From Streptomyces jeddahensis (GTDB taxonomy: Bacteria > Actinomycetota > Actinomycetes > Streptomycetales > Streptomycetaceae), in contig NZ_LOHS01000164.1 of assembly GCF_001642995.1 (NCBI RefSeq), forward strand, positions 1 to 64,000: 64,000 bases of DNA, written 5' to 3'. Position numbers and translations under genes: made by a program. This document shows, piece by piece, positions 51,022-59,030 of this stretch. The notes below the pieces were generated by a model that had not been told where the DNA came from, ran no database searches, and saw only the letters and a program-made list of their open reading frames with translations. Position 1 is the first letter of the stretch. The number at the start of each line of letters is the position of its first letter.

Positions 51022-52499
51022 CGCAGGATCTCCTCTGCGGGATCGGTGGAGGTGGGACGGGAACGGAGCACGGGGAGCCGGAGCGCCACGCTCCCGGCCT
51101 CGACCTCGCGCCGGGAGGCGAGCATCCGAGTGGCCGTGACCGGGTCGTCGCCGGTGTGGGGGTTGCGGGCGTGGGCCGGGAAGTGGTGCCCGGCGATCTC
51201 CAGACGGAGCCGGGTACCCGCGGGCAGTCGCCGCGCGAGCCGGCCGAGCCGTACGGTGATCTCGGCGTGCCTTCCTGGTGGTTCCTCGCGTCGGACGACG
51301 CCGACGGCAAGCCGCTCGGCCACCCCTTCCGGCGTGAGGGCGACGAGCCGGACGGCCCAGTCGGCCGACGGCGTGTGGGCGGTGGCCCGCAGCCGCACCT
51401 CTGCGGGCCCGACCACGTCCAGCGGACGCGGCAGTGGCGGGGTGACCAGCACACAGCGGTCGGGCTGGCCGTCCGTGGGGACGGCCAAGTCCGCGGACGA
51501 CACGGGGTGTTCCGGGTCGGCTGTGAAGGAGGCGCCGTGCAGCAGCCGTACGCGGGGGCCGTACGGCTCGCCCTCCGTGCCGGCGGGCACCCACAGGGGG
51601 CTGCCGCCCAGCGCGACCGCGCCTCCGTGCCCGTACCCGAGTTCCCCGGCGAGGGCGAGGCGGGCCCAGCGCACGTAGAGGTTGCCAAGGCCCACCCGGT
51701 GCGCGGGCTCGGCGTCCGGTCCGGGCTCGGCGACGAGGCCGTGTCCCCAGGGGCCCAGCAGGAGCCGTGCCGACGGACCGCCCCAGCGGTGCCACAGGGC
51801 GACGGTGTCCTCGGTGAAGTGGTCGTGGTGGCCGCCCACCGCGAGCAGGGGCATCCCGGCGTGCTCGGCCTCCGAGAGGAGCCGGCCGCGCTCGTGGTGC
51901 CGCCACAGGCCCGGCCAGGAGGGCAGGCTCCGGCCGAGCCTTGCGGGGATGCCCGTCAGCGGCAGGTGCGTGAGCAGTCCGGGGTCCGCGGCGAGGGCCT
52001 TGTCCAGTGCGCTCTCGTCGGAGTCCTGCCGGTCCCCGTGAGCCGCCCACCACCCGGCGCGCGCCAGCAGCCGTTCCACGCCCGAGGGCTCGCGCGCCGT
52101 CTCGGCGATGCCGAGCGCGGGCACGGCGGCGATGACGGCCTCGGGCCGGGCGTCCTCGGGCGCGTCGAGCGCGAGCGCGAGGGCGCAGTGGGCGGCATAG
52201 GAGGCGCCGACGGCGACCAACCGCCCGCTGCTCCATGACTGCCCGCGGATCCAGCGGGCGGTCGCCGCCCCGTCGGCGGCCTCGTTCGCGTACGGGCGCC
52301 ACTCCCCCGGCGACGCGTGCCGGCCCCGTACGTCCTGGACCAGTGCGGCGAACCCGCGGCGGGCCCAGCCGCGCGCCTCGGCGCGGTGCCGTCTCCGGTC
52401 GTAGGGCGTGCGGATGAGGACGGCCGGGAAGGGACCGTCGCCGTCCGGTAGGCGGACGTCGGTGGCGAGCCCTTCGACGGCCACGGTGAACGGCGTCAT
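51018..52499 (-). CDS. CocE/NonD (peptidase S15-type) hydrolase
   Basis: 493 residues. The alpha/beta-hydrolase core has LIRTPYDRRRHRAEARGWAR, ALVQDVRGRHASPGEW and the nucleophile elbow GASYAAH. The catalytic acid/His region has GGHHDHFTED and LGPWGHGL. The C-terminal jelly-roll (PepX_C, residues about 330-490) contains LRLEIAGHHFPAHARN. Xaa-Pro dipeptidyl peptidase/cocaine-esterase family. Overlaps both neighbours by 4 nt. Possible leader or product trimming; inferred. Confidence 0.88.
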   Translation of the reverse strand: MTPFTVAVEGLATDVRLPDGDGPFPAVLIRTPYDRRRHRAEARGWARRGFAALVQDVRGRHASPGEWRPYANEAADGAATARWIRGQSWSSGRLVAVGASYAAHCALALALDAPEDARPEAVIAAVPALGIAETAREPSGVERLLARAGWWAAHGDRQDSDESALDKALAADPGLLTHLPLTGIPARLGRSLPSWPGLWRHHERGRLLSEAEHAGMPLLAVGGHHDHFTEDTVALWHRWGGPSARLLLGPWGHGLVAEPGPDAEPAHRVGLGNLYVRWARLALAGELGYGHGGAVALGGSPLWVPAGTEGEPYGPRVRLLHGASFTADPEHPVSSADLAVPTDGQPDRCVLVTPPLPRPLDVVGPAEVRLRATAHTPSADWAVRLVALTPEGVAERLAVGVVRREEPPGRHAEITVRLGRLARRLPAGTRLRLEIAGHHFPAHARNPHTGDDPVTATRMLASRREVEAGSVALRLPVLRSRPTSTDPAEEILR

Positions 52500-53335
52500 C
52501 CGGCCTGCTTCGGCATCGGGGCGACCTCGGGGACGGGCAGCACGGGGTGCTCGGTGACGGTCAGCGTGCGCAGGTCGACACGCCGGAGCCGGCGCCGGGC
52601 GGGCAGATCGCCGATGTCGGGTGCGCCGGTGATCCACCGGCTGAGGTCGTCGGCGAGCAGGGCGGCCAGCAGCCCGGCAGCGGGAGCGGTGAACCGGACG
52701 GGCAGTCCGGACGTACGAGGCCCGCTCCAGTAGGCGGCGAGTTCGCGGTGGGCGGGTGTGGCGGCGAGCCGGCGGGCCCGGACGTGAGCCGAGGTGACGT
52801 CCCCGGGAGCGGCGGCGAGGGGCTCGACGTACGCCTGCCAGCCCTCGCGGTGGCAGCGCAGCCAGGCGATGCCGCGCTCAGGCAGCCGGTCGGCGGCGTC
52901 CCACAGCCCTTCGGGCACGGGCCCGTCGAGGCACCACACGACGGCAGCGGGGCCTCCGGCGGACAACTCGTCAGGTGACGCTGACGTGCTGCTGTGCACG
53001 GCCGTTCGGGGCTCGGCGCCCAGGCCGCGCAGGATCGCGGCCAGCGGTTCCGTCAGTACCGGGTCGCCCAGCAGCCGGATGTCCCGGCGATCGGCGGGCC
53101 ATTCCGGTCGCTGTGGTCCGTCCGCCAGGTACCCGGCGTCCTCGAAGGCCCGGACGATGCGGTCGAGTTCGCCATCCGGATCACCCGCGGCCGTACCGGA
53201 GAGGCGGGAGAGCAGGGCGTCCTCGTCCGCGTCTCCCGTCCTCAGGCTGAGGAACTCCCCGTCGGCCGTACGGACGGCGAGACCTCGCTCCGGTACGGCG
53301 ACGACCTCCACACCGGGTACGAGCTGGCTGTGGGA
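52496..53335 (-). CDS. TOMM precursor-binding ThiF/RRE-type protein
   Basis: About 279 residues from GTG 53335 with AGGAGG upstream. The N-terminal about 80 residues (VPGVEVVAVPERGLAVRTAD, DRIVRAFEDAGYLAD) look like an RRE winged-helix peptide-clamp fold. The rest resembles a degenerate E1/ThiF-like 'cyclodehydratase partner' (AAVVWCLDGPVPEGLWDAAD, PVRFTAPAAGLLAALLADDL) with no CxxC zinc motifs or ATP-binding site. It probably docks the leader of the 37-residue precursor onto YcaO. Confidence 0.75.
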   Translation of the reverse strand, partial: SHSQLVPGVEVVAVPERGLAVRTADGEFLSLRTGDADEDALLSRLSGTAAGDPDGELDRIVRAFEDAGYLADGPQRPEWPADRRDIRLLGDPVLTEPLAAILRGLGAEPRTAVHSSTSASPDELSAGGPAAVVWCLDGPVPEGLWDAADRLPERGIAWLRCHREGWQAYVEPLAAAPGDVTSAHVRARRLAATPAHRELAAYWSGPRTSGLPVRFTAPAAGLLAALLADDLSRWITGAPDIGDLPARRRLRRVDLRTLTVTEHPVLPVPEVAPMPKQAG

Positions 53336-53427
53336 CACGTCGATCCTCCTGTGGGAAGGGCCTGGATGGCGTGGGCCCGCCCAGCAGACGGCGGGCGGGC
53401 CCACAGACGAGAGCGCTGAGCCCTCGC

Positions 53428-53541
53428 TTACTCCTCGGTGTCCTCGAAGGGGTTCTCGACGAGCGCGTTGGAGTGTGACGCCGAGTCGTGAGCCAGCTGG
53501 CCCGGGTCGGCGATCGGCGCGAAGACCTGCTCGTTGTCCAT
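53428..53541 (-). CDS. Putative RiPP precursor peptide, 37 aa
   Basis: First gene of the operon, too short for ordinary gene finding. ATG 53541 is preceded by AAGGAGA, and TAA is at 53428-53430. The peptide begins MDNEQVFAP and ends NPFEDTEE; Ser20, Ser22 and Ser24 alternate around Ala21 and His23, with Thr35 the only Thr and no Cys. An acidic leader-like N-terminus and a Ser/His cluster suit a substrate for YcaO plus SagB. Which side is cut is unclear because 13 residues follow the Ser cluster. Position 93 bp before the leader-binding gene and after a Zur-like box supports the call. Confidence 0.75.
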   Translation of the reverse strand: MDNEQVFAPIADPGQLAHDSASHSNALVENPFEDTEE

Positions 53542-53597
53542 GAACTCTCCTTGTTCGTCAGGGAGATGCGGCGTTCGGATGAGCGCCACGCGTCACT

Positions 53598-54419
53598 CTA
53601 ATGAATATGATTTTCATATTCTAGAGCTGGGAGAGGGTGATCCGGGTAACACACCGGCCAGCCCCCCTCGGGGTCCCGGCCGACCCGGCCGGCCACCCGG
53701 AGAACGTCCGCCAGCAGCCCCGGCGTGACGACCTCCTTCGGTGTACCGTCGGCCACCACGCGGCCCTCGCGCAGCGCGACGATCCGCTCGGCGAACCGGG
53801 CGGCGTGCGCGAGGTCGTGCAGCACCATCACGACGGTGAGGCCGCGTTCCTCGCGCAGGCGGACGACGGTCTGCAGCACGTCGAGCTGGTGGTGCAGGTC
53901 CAGGTAGGTGGTCGGCTCGTCGAGCAGCAGGACGCGGGTGTCCTGGGCGAGCGCCATCGCGAGCCGGACCCGCTGCCGCTCGCCCCCGGACAGGGCGTCG
54001 ACGTCACGCTCGGCCCAGTGCTCCACGCCGACGTCACGCAGTGCGCGGCGTACGACGGGGTCGTCGCCCTCGCGCAGCATGCCGAGCGGACCGCGCGCCG
54101 CGTACCGCCCCTGCCGGACGAGATGACGCACCGTCATGCCGGGGACGGCCGGGGCCGACTGGTGCAGCAGCGCCACACGCCGAGCGGTGGCGCGCCGGGA
54201 CAGCCGGGCCAGGTCGTCTCCGCCGAGCAGAACGCGCCCCTCGTCGGGCCGCAGCAGTCCGGCGGCCAGACGCAACAGGGTCGATTTCCCGCAGCCGTTG
54301 AGGCCGATGAGGGCGGTCAGCTCGCCCGGTTCGACGCTCATGTCGACGCCGCGCAGCACGGGTTGGCCGGGGTAGCCGAAGTGGACCCCCTCGACGCGGA
54401 TCCCCACGGACTCGGTCAT
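53598..54419 (-). CDS. Siderophore-type ABC importer ATPase (FecE-like)
   Basis: 273 residues: Walker A GLNGCGKSTLL, signature LSGGERQRVRLAMALAQ, Walker B VLLLDEPTTYLDL and LHDLAHAARFAER, typical of FecE/FepC ATPases. ATG 54419 has GGAGGA upstream. It should be the last gene of the importer operon, but a TnpB element is inserted between it and the permease genes (about 54434-55815), so its expression may be uncoupled. Its stop codon abuts the Zur-like box of the RiPP operon. Confidence 0.93.
   Translation of the reverse strand: MTESVGIRVEGVHFGYPGQPVLRGVDMSVEPGELTALIGLNGCGKSTLLRLAAGLLRPDEGRVLLGGDDLARLSRRATARRVALLHQSAPAVPGMTVRHLVRQGRYAARGPLGMLREGDDPVVRRALRDVGVEHWAERDVDALSGGERQRVRLAMALAQDTRVLLLDEPTTYLDLHHQLDVLQTVVRLREERGLTVVMVLHDLAHAARFAERIVALREGRVVADGTPKEVVTPGLLADVLRVAGRVGRDPEGGWPVCYPDHPLPALEYENHIH
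53602..53621 (-). promoter_or_regulatory. Zur-like box upstream of the RiPP operon
   Basis: GAATATGATTTTCATATTC (53603-53621) is a Fur-family type palindrome. Read on the minus strand, TGAAAATCATATTCA matches the remembered Streptomyces Zur consensus (TGAAAATnATTTTCA) at all but one position. It lies about 60-80 bp before the precursor ATG and overlaps the 3' end of the importer ATPase gene. Confidence 0.7.
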
Positions 54420-54574
54420 CTGGATTCCTCCATGGATACCCCCGCCTTCAGACGGGGGAGGAAACGGACTCCTGCGGAGCAGGGCAGAGAAAGCCGATTC
54501 GCCCTCCGGGCGGATCGGCACCCATCACCAACCGTGAGAATATGGCCACATATTGTGATGATAGTTTGTGAGTC

Positions 54575-55771
54575 GTGGCCACTCACGTGAAGCGGGCGTT
54601 CAAGTACCGCTTCTATCCGACCGATGCACAGGCAGCCGAGCTGTCGCGCACGTTCGGATGCGTGCGCAAGGTCTACAACATGGCGCTCGCCGCCCGCACC
54701 GAGGCGTGGGCGCGGCAGGAACGGGTCAACTACAACCAGACCTCGGCCATGCTGACCGAGTGGAAGAAGACCGAGGAACTGGCCTACCTCAACGACGTCT
54801 CCTCCGTCCCGCTGCAGCAGACGCTGCGGCACTTGCAGGCCGCTTTCGCGAACTTCTTCGCCAAAAGGGCCAAGTACCCGCGTTTCAAAGTGAAGAAGAA
54901 GTCCCGCGCGAGCGCGGAGTACACCTCCTCGGCGTTCCGCTTTCGTGACGGCCGTCTGACGCTGGCGAAGATGGCCGACCCGCTGGACGTCGTCTGGTCC
55001 CGCCCCCTGCCCGACGGGGCATCGCCGACCACGGTGACCGTCAGCCGGGACAGCGCGGGACGCTGGTTCGTCTCCCTGCTGTGCGAGGACCCGCGGGTGA
55101 AGCGGCTCGCGGCTGCCGATACGGCAGTGGGTATCGACGTCGGCCTGGACCACCTGCTGACCCTCTCCACCGGGGAGAAGATCGCCAACCCCCGGCACGA
55201 GCGCCGCGACCGCGAACGCCTGGCCAAGGCTCAGCGGAAGCTGTCCCGGAAGGCCAAGGGCGATGGCGCCAACCAGCGCAAGGCGCGCCGGAAGGTCGCG
55301 AAGATCCATGCCCGGATCGCCGACCGCAGGCGTGATGTGCTGCACAAGCTGACCACTCGACTCGTGCGCGAAAACCAAACGCTCGTGATCGAGGACCTGA
55401 CCGTACGCAACATGGTCAAGAACCGGAGCCTGGCCCGCGCCATCAGCGATGCCGCGTGGGCCGAGTTCCGGAGCATGCTGGAGTACAAGGCCGGCTGGTA
55501 CGGGCGGGACGTGGTCGCGGTCGACCGCTTCTTCCCCTCGTCCAAGCTGTGCTCCACTTGCGGCACCCTCCAGTCGGAGATGCCGCTGAGCGTCCGTACC
55601 TGGACGTGCGTCAGCTGTGGCACGGCCCATGACCGGGACGTGAACGCGGCGAAGAACCTTCTGGCCGCCGGGCTGGCGGTGTCTGTCTGTGGAGCCGGTG
55701 TAAGACCTCAACGGAGAACTCCGGGCGGGCAGTCGGCGGTGAAGCAGAAAACCCCACGGCGTGAGCCGTAG
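54575..55771 (+). CDS. tnpB: TnpB RNA-guided nuclease
   Basis: 398 residues, full length. The N-terminal helix-turn-helix/wedge is KRAFKYRFYPTDAQAAELSR and CVRKVYNMAL. All three RuvC acidic residues are present: Asp in AVGIDVGLDHLL (about 186), Glu in LVIEDLTVRN (about 271), Asp in AHDRDVNAAKN (about 355). The zinc finger is CSTCG...CVSCG. It should be an active omega-RNA-guided nuclease. Possible promoter region just upstream overlaps the left-end hairpin. Confidence 0.93.
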   Translation: MATHVKRAFKYRFYPTDAQAAELSRTFGCVRKVYNMALAARTEAWARQERVNYNQTSAMLTEWKKTEELAYLNDVSSVPLQQTLRHLQAAFANFFAKRAKYPRFKVKKKSRASAEYTSSAFRFRDGRLTLAKMADPLDVVWSRPLPDGASPTTVTVSRDSAGRWFVSLLCEDPRVKRLAAADTAVGIDVGLDHLLTLSTGEKIANPRHERRDRERLAKAQRKLSRKAKGDGANQRKARRKVAKIHARIADRRRDVLHKLTTRLVRENQTLVIEDLTVRNMVKNRSLARAISDAAWAEFRSMLEYKAGWYGRDVVAVDRFFPSSKLCSTCGTLQSEMPLSVRTWTCVSCGTAHDRDVNAAKNLLAAGLAVSVCGAGVRPQRRTPGGQSAVKQKTPRREP

Positions 55772-55774
55772 GAA

Positions 55775-55796
55775 TCCCCCTCGTTCACGAGGGGGA
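55775..55796 (+). ncRNA. Right-end hairpin, likely within the omega RNA (reRNA)
   Basis: TCCCCCTCGTTCACGAGGGGGA is a perfect hairpin 3 bp after the tnpB stop. In IS605-group elements the guide RNA scaffold overlaps the 3' end of tnpB and ends at the right end of the element, with the guide taken from the flank. The guide would then begin near 55800-55815; inferred from family knowledge. Confidence 0.45.
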
Positions 55797-55825
55797 GGAA
55801 GTCAAGCTCTGTCCTTAAGTCGACA

Positions 55826-56833
55826 TCAGAACGTACGGTTCGGCGCGCGGCGCACGACGACCAGCAGCAGCGCGGCCCCGAGGCAGGCGGTCAGGGCCCC
55901 GACCGGCAGCGTGAACCGCCCGGCGTCCAGCCCGGCCGCCAGCAGCCGCGAGGACAGCTGTGCCGCCGCGTCCGCCCCGCACACCACCACCGCGCCCACC
56001 AGGGCGGAGCCGGGCAGGGTCACCCGCAGGTCGGCGCCGAAGACGGCCACGGCGAGGTGCGGTACGAGCAGCCCGACGAATCCCAGCGCCCCCACGGCCG
56101 CTACCGCACCTGCCGTCAGCGCCACCGCGCACAGCAGGGCGAGGGTGCGGGCCCGTCGCACGGACAGGCCGACGGCCAGGGCGGTGTCGTCCCCGCAGCG
56201 CAGCAGGGTCAGCGGCCCGGCCAGCAGCCAGGCCGCGGCACCCCAGGCCAGCGCCCACGGCCACAGCAGGTGCCAGTGCTGCCACACCCGGCCTTCCGTC
56301 GTGCCGACGAGCCACTGCACGACGCTGCCGAGTTCGCCCGGTGCGACGAGCAGCACCATGGCGGTGAGCCCGCCGAGCACGGCCGACACCAGCACCCCGT
56401 GCACGGCGGTCTGCGCGGGGTCGCTGCGGCCGCGCCCGGCGAGCAGCCACAGCAGCGCGGCCCCGGCGCAGCCGCCCACGCATGCGGCGACGACCACGGC
56501 GAGGGGTGATTCCCACCCCGCGAGTCCGAGGCCGGTTGCGGTGACGGCTCCGAGCACGGCGCCCGGCGTCACACCCGTCACCTCGGGTCCGGCGAGGGGG
56601 TTGCGCAGCGCCGACTGCAGGACCAGGCCCGCCACGCCGAGGCACGCCCCCGCACCGAGGGCCACCAGCAGCCGGGGCAGCCGGAGCTGGAGCAGGATGT
56701 GCCGTTCCGTGGTGTCGCCGGCGCCGCCCAGGACGTCCCAGACCGCGGCCGGGGACATACCGCGCCCGGCCACGAGTTCCACCCCGGCGCATACGACGGC
56801 GAGTGCGGCGAGCACCGTGAAACGCCGGCTCAC
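55826..56833 (-). CDS. Siderophore-type ABC permease 2 (FecCD)
   Basis: 335 residues, about nine to ten hydrophobic helices; family motifs LRLPRLLVALGAGACLGVAG, LQSALRNPLAGPEVTGVTPG and VGALGFVGLLVPHLAVAVFG. GTG 56833 overlaps the TGA of permease 1. It forms the membrane channel with permease 1. Its own distal partner, the ATPase, is now separated from it by the TnpB element. Confidence 0.93.
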   Translation of the reverse strand: MSRRFTVLAALAVVCAGVELVAGRGMSPAAVWDVLGGAGDTTERHILLQLRLPRLLVALGAGACLGVAGLVLQSALRNPLAGPEVTGVTPGAVLGAVTATGLGLAGWESPLAVVVAACVGGCAGAALLWLLAGRGRSDPAQTAVHGVLVSAVLGGLTAMVLLVAPGELGSVVQWLVGTTEGRVWQHWHLLWPWALAWGAAAWLLAGPLTLLRCGDDTALAVGLSVRRARTLALLCAVALTAGAVAAVGALGFVGLLVPHLAVAVFGADLRVTLPGSALVGAVVVCGADAAAQLSSRLLAAGLDAGRFTLPVGALTACLGAALLLVVVRRAPNRTF

Positions 56834-57969
56834 CGGACCTCCTTCTCCGAAGGGTCGGCTTCCACACCCTGCGGCGCCGGGCCCACGGCATCGGAGCCCG
56901 CCGCTCGGCGCCGGGCCGCGGGCCTGCGGTTGCCCGACCGGAGCAGGGCGACCCCGGCGGGCACGCCGAGCAGGGCCGTCCACGCGCCGACCGGCGTCTC
57001 CACGGGTGCCAGCGCGAGCCGGGCCGGGACGTCGGCGACGGCCACGACGACGGCGCCCCAGACGGCGGACCAGGGCAGCCAACGCACCGCGTCCGCCGCG
57101 GGGTTGAACCATCGCGCCAGGTGCGGAGCGAGGAACCCGACCCACGCCACCGGTCCGCACACGGCCGTCACGGGCGCGATCAGCACGACGGCGATGGCCA
57201 GCGCGGCGAACCGTGCCCGCTGGGCGCGCACGCCCAGCGCCGCGGCGTCCTCGTCCCCCAGCCGCAGCACCGAGAGCACCGGCGCGCACAGCACGAGCGC
57301 GGGAACCGCGACGAGCAGCCACGGCCACAGCCCGGTCACGTCCTCCCAGGTACGGGCGGAGAGTGAACCGAGCAGATAGCGGTAGATCAGCTGGAGGTCG
57401 AGCTGGTCGGCCATGACCATCAGCACGAGCAGCGCGGCCTGCAGCGCGGCGGCGACCGCGGCGCCGGTCAGCAGTACGGCGGACGGGCTGCGCCCCAGCC
57501 CTGCGGCGAGCAGCGTGAGCCCGCCCCCGAGCGCGGCCCCGCCGATGGCCAGCAGGGGCTGGACAGCGGCGGGGAGGGACACCGACAGAACCAGCGGAGC
57601 AGCCACCCCGAGCGCGGCCCCGGACGAGACACCGAGCATCTCCGGTACGGCCAGGGGGTTGCGCAGCGCCTCCTGGAGCACGAGCCCCGCCGCGCCCAGG
57701 CAGGCCCCGGCGATCAGCGCCAGCACCAGGCGGGGCACGCGCAGTTCGGTGACGACGATCCCGGCGAGGGTACTGTCGGCGTGCAACAGCGCGCCGGGCA
57801 CCTGGTGCAGGGGGACGTAAGGAGTGCCCAGGCTCAGCGCGCAGACTGACGCGGTGATCAACAGGGCGACCGCGGCGGGCAGTTGCCACCTGCCCGCCGA
57901 ACGCGCGGACCGCCGTGTGCCCGATGCCGTGTCACCTGCCGCGGTGCGTGTCGCGGTGGGGGCGCTCAC
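56830..57969 (-). CDS. Siderophore-type ABC permease 1 (FecCD)
   Basis: 379 residues with FecCD motifs LRVPRLVLALIAGACLGAAG, LQEALRNPLAVPEMLGVSSG and GPVAWVGFLAPHLARWF. GTG 57969 overlaps the stop of the binding-protein gene (GTGA). The C-terminal about 35 residues are a charged tail not needed by the family. Confidence 0.93.
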   Translation of the reverse strand: MSAPTATRTAAGDTASGTRRSARSAGRWQLPAAVALLITASVCALSLGTPYVPLHQVPGALLHADSTLAGIVVTELRVPRLVLALIAGACLGAAGLVLQEALRNPLAVPEMLGVSSGAALGVAAPLVLSVSLPAAVQPLLAIGGAALGGGLTLLAAGLGRSPSAVLLTGAAVAAALQAALLVLMVMADQLDLQLIYRYLLGSLSARTWEDVTGLWPWLLVAVPALVLCAPVLSVLRLGDEDAAALGVRAQRARFAALAIAVVLIAPVTAVCGPVAWVGFLAPHLARWFNPAADAVRWLPWSAVWGAVVVAVADVPARLALAPVETPVGAWTALLGVPAGVALLRSGNRRPAARRRAAGSDAVGPAPQGVEADPSEKEVR

Positions 57970-58940
57970 CGCAGCGCGGCCGTGGCCTCATCGAGGAGGA
58001 TGCCCAGCGAACGGGTACCGCGTCCCTTGGCCCACACCTCGGAGTCGACCTCGTGGACGTCGCCGTTCTTCACTGCCGGGATCTTGCCCCACAGGGGGTT
58101 CTTCGCCAGCTTCTCCGACAGCTTGCCGTCCGCCTCGCCGAAGCTCATCGTCTCGACGAACAGCACGTCGACGTCCGCGGCGAGGATCTCCTCGAGGCTG
58201 TAACTCCCCTCCACCCCACGTGACTTCCAGGGGTAGTCGGCAAGCTTCGGGAGCAGGCTGGCGCCCACGTCCGTCTCCGGGGTGGCGACGCCGAAGTTCT
58301 CGTCGCTGCCGTAGATGATGAGCGCGGTCTTGTCGCTCTTGTTCTTCTCGGCCTCGGCGAGCTTGGTGCGGAAGGTCTTCTCGGCCTTCTCGCCCTCGGC
58401 GGTGCGGCCGGTGAGCGCTGCGACATCGCGCAGGTAGCCCACGCTGTCCTCCCACGTCTCGGGCTGCATGGGCCAGAACGTGGTGGCGTCCTTCAGCGCC
58501 GGGGCGAGTTTGCCGTGGGTGTCCTCCAGGCCGATCACGAGGTCGGGCTTGTGGGAGAGGATCGCCTCCACCTCGGGCGCGATGAACCCGCCGGGGATGA
58601 CATCGACCTCCTTCGCCTTCTCCTTCCCCAGGAAGTCGGAGTGGGCGAGGAGTGCGCTGTTCGTGGCCGTGGGGACGATGCCCAGCTCGGTCAGGATGTC
58701 GTCGCAGAGCGCGAACAGGCAGACGATCCGCTCGGGCTCCTTCTCGAGGGAGACGTTGACGCCGTTCGTGTCGGTCAACTCCTGTGCCGCCTTGATGGGT
58801 TCGACGGTGACATCGGTCTTCTTGGCGGCAGTGGTCTCCTCGCCGGCGGGTTCGGCGGACGCGCCGCAACCGACCAGGGCCGAACCCACGATCGCTGCGG
58901 TGATCCAGCTTCGGACGAATCTCGACGGTGAGCGCAGCAT
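57966..58940 (-). CDS. Siderophore-type ABC substrate-binding lipoprotein (FecB-like)
   Basis: 324 residues. A signal peptide with lipobox ALVGC (Cys about 25) precedes a type III periplasmic-binding fold (RIVCLFALCDDILTELGIVP, VEAILSHKPDLVIGLEDTHG, VWAKGRGTRSLGILLDEA). First gene of the importer operon, 49 bp from the Zur-like box at 58989-59003. Binds a metal-chelate or possibly the RiPP product; no ligand is decided by sequence. Confidence 0.92.
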   Translation of the reverse strand: MLRSPSRFVRSWITAAIVGSALVGCGASAEPAGEETTAAKKTDVTVEPIKAAQELTDTNGVNVSLEKEPERIVCLFALCDDILTELGIVPTATNSALLAHSDFLGKEKAKEVDVIPGGFIAPEVEAILSHKPDLVIGLEDTHGKLAPALKDATTFWPMQPETWEDSVGYLRDVAALTGRTAEGEKAEKTFRTKLAEAEKNKSDKTALIIYGSDENFGVATPETDVGASLLPKLADYPWKSRGVEGSYSLEEILAADVDVLFVETMSFGEADGKLSEKLAKNPLWGKIPAVKNGDVHEVDSEVWAKGRGTRSLGILLDEATAALR

Positions 58941-58988
58941 CGATGCCCTCGCTTCTTCTCAGGGTCCCCGGAACGCACCGAAGATACA

Positions 58989-59003
58989 TGATAATCGTTT
59001 TCA
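58989..59003. promoter_or_regulatory. Zur-like box between importer and propeller genes
   Basis: TGATAATCGTTTTCA; its reverse complement is TGAAAACGATTATCA, 13 of 15 positions as in the remembered Streptomyces Zur consensus. It lies in the 90-bp divergent region and can serve both operons. It differs from the DmdR-type iron box (TTAGGTTAGGC...). Confidence 0.65.
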
Positions 59004-59030
59004 CCAGACCCTGTTTTCCTGGAGGCATCG

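Larger units (their letters stand above)
54430..55815 (+). mobile_element. IS200/IS605-group (IS1341-like) TnpB element, intact
   Basis: Hairpin at the left end: CCCCCGCC/CGGGGG with loop TTCAGA near 54439-54462. Hairpin at the right end: TCCCCCTC/GAGGGGGA around 55775-55796. A full tnpB lies between and no tnpA. The right-end region is expected to encode the omega (reRNA) guide. It sits in the intercistronic gap of the importer operon in opposite orientation. Exact borders uncertain. Confidence 0.75.

Noticed and set aside
53603..53621. Palindrome as an iron (DmdR/IdeR) box
   Set aside because: The actinobacterial iron box is TTAGGTTAGGCTAACCTAA-like; this sequence is of the TGAAAAT..ATTTTCA type instead, closer to Zur. 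A Fur-family peroxide regulator cannot be excluded.
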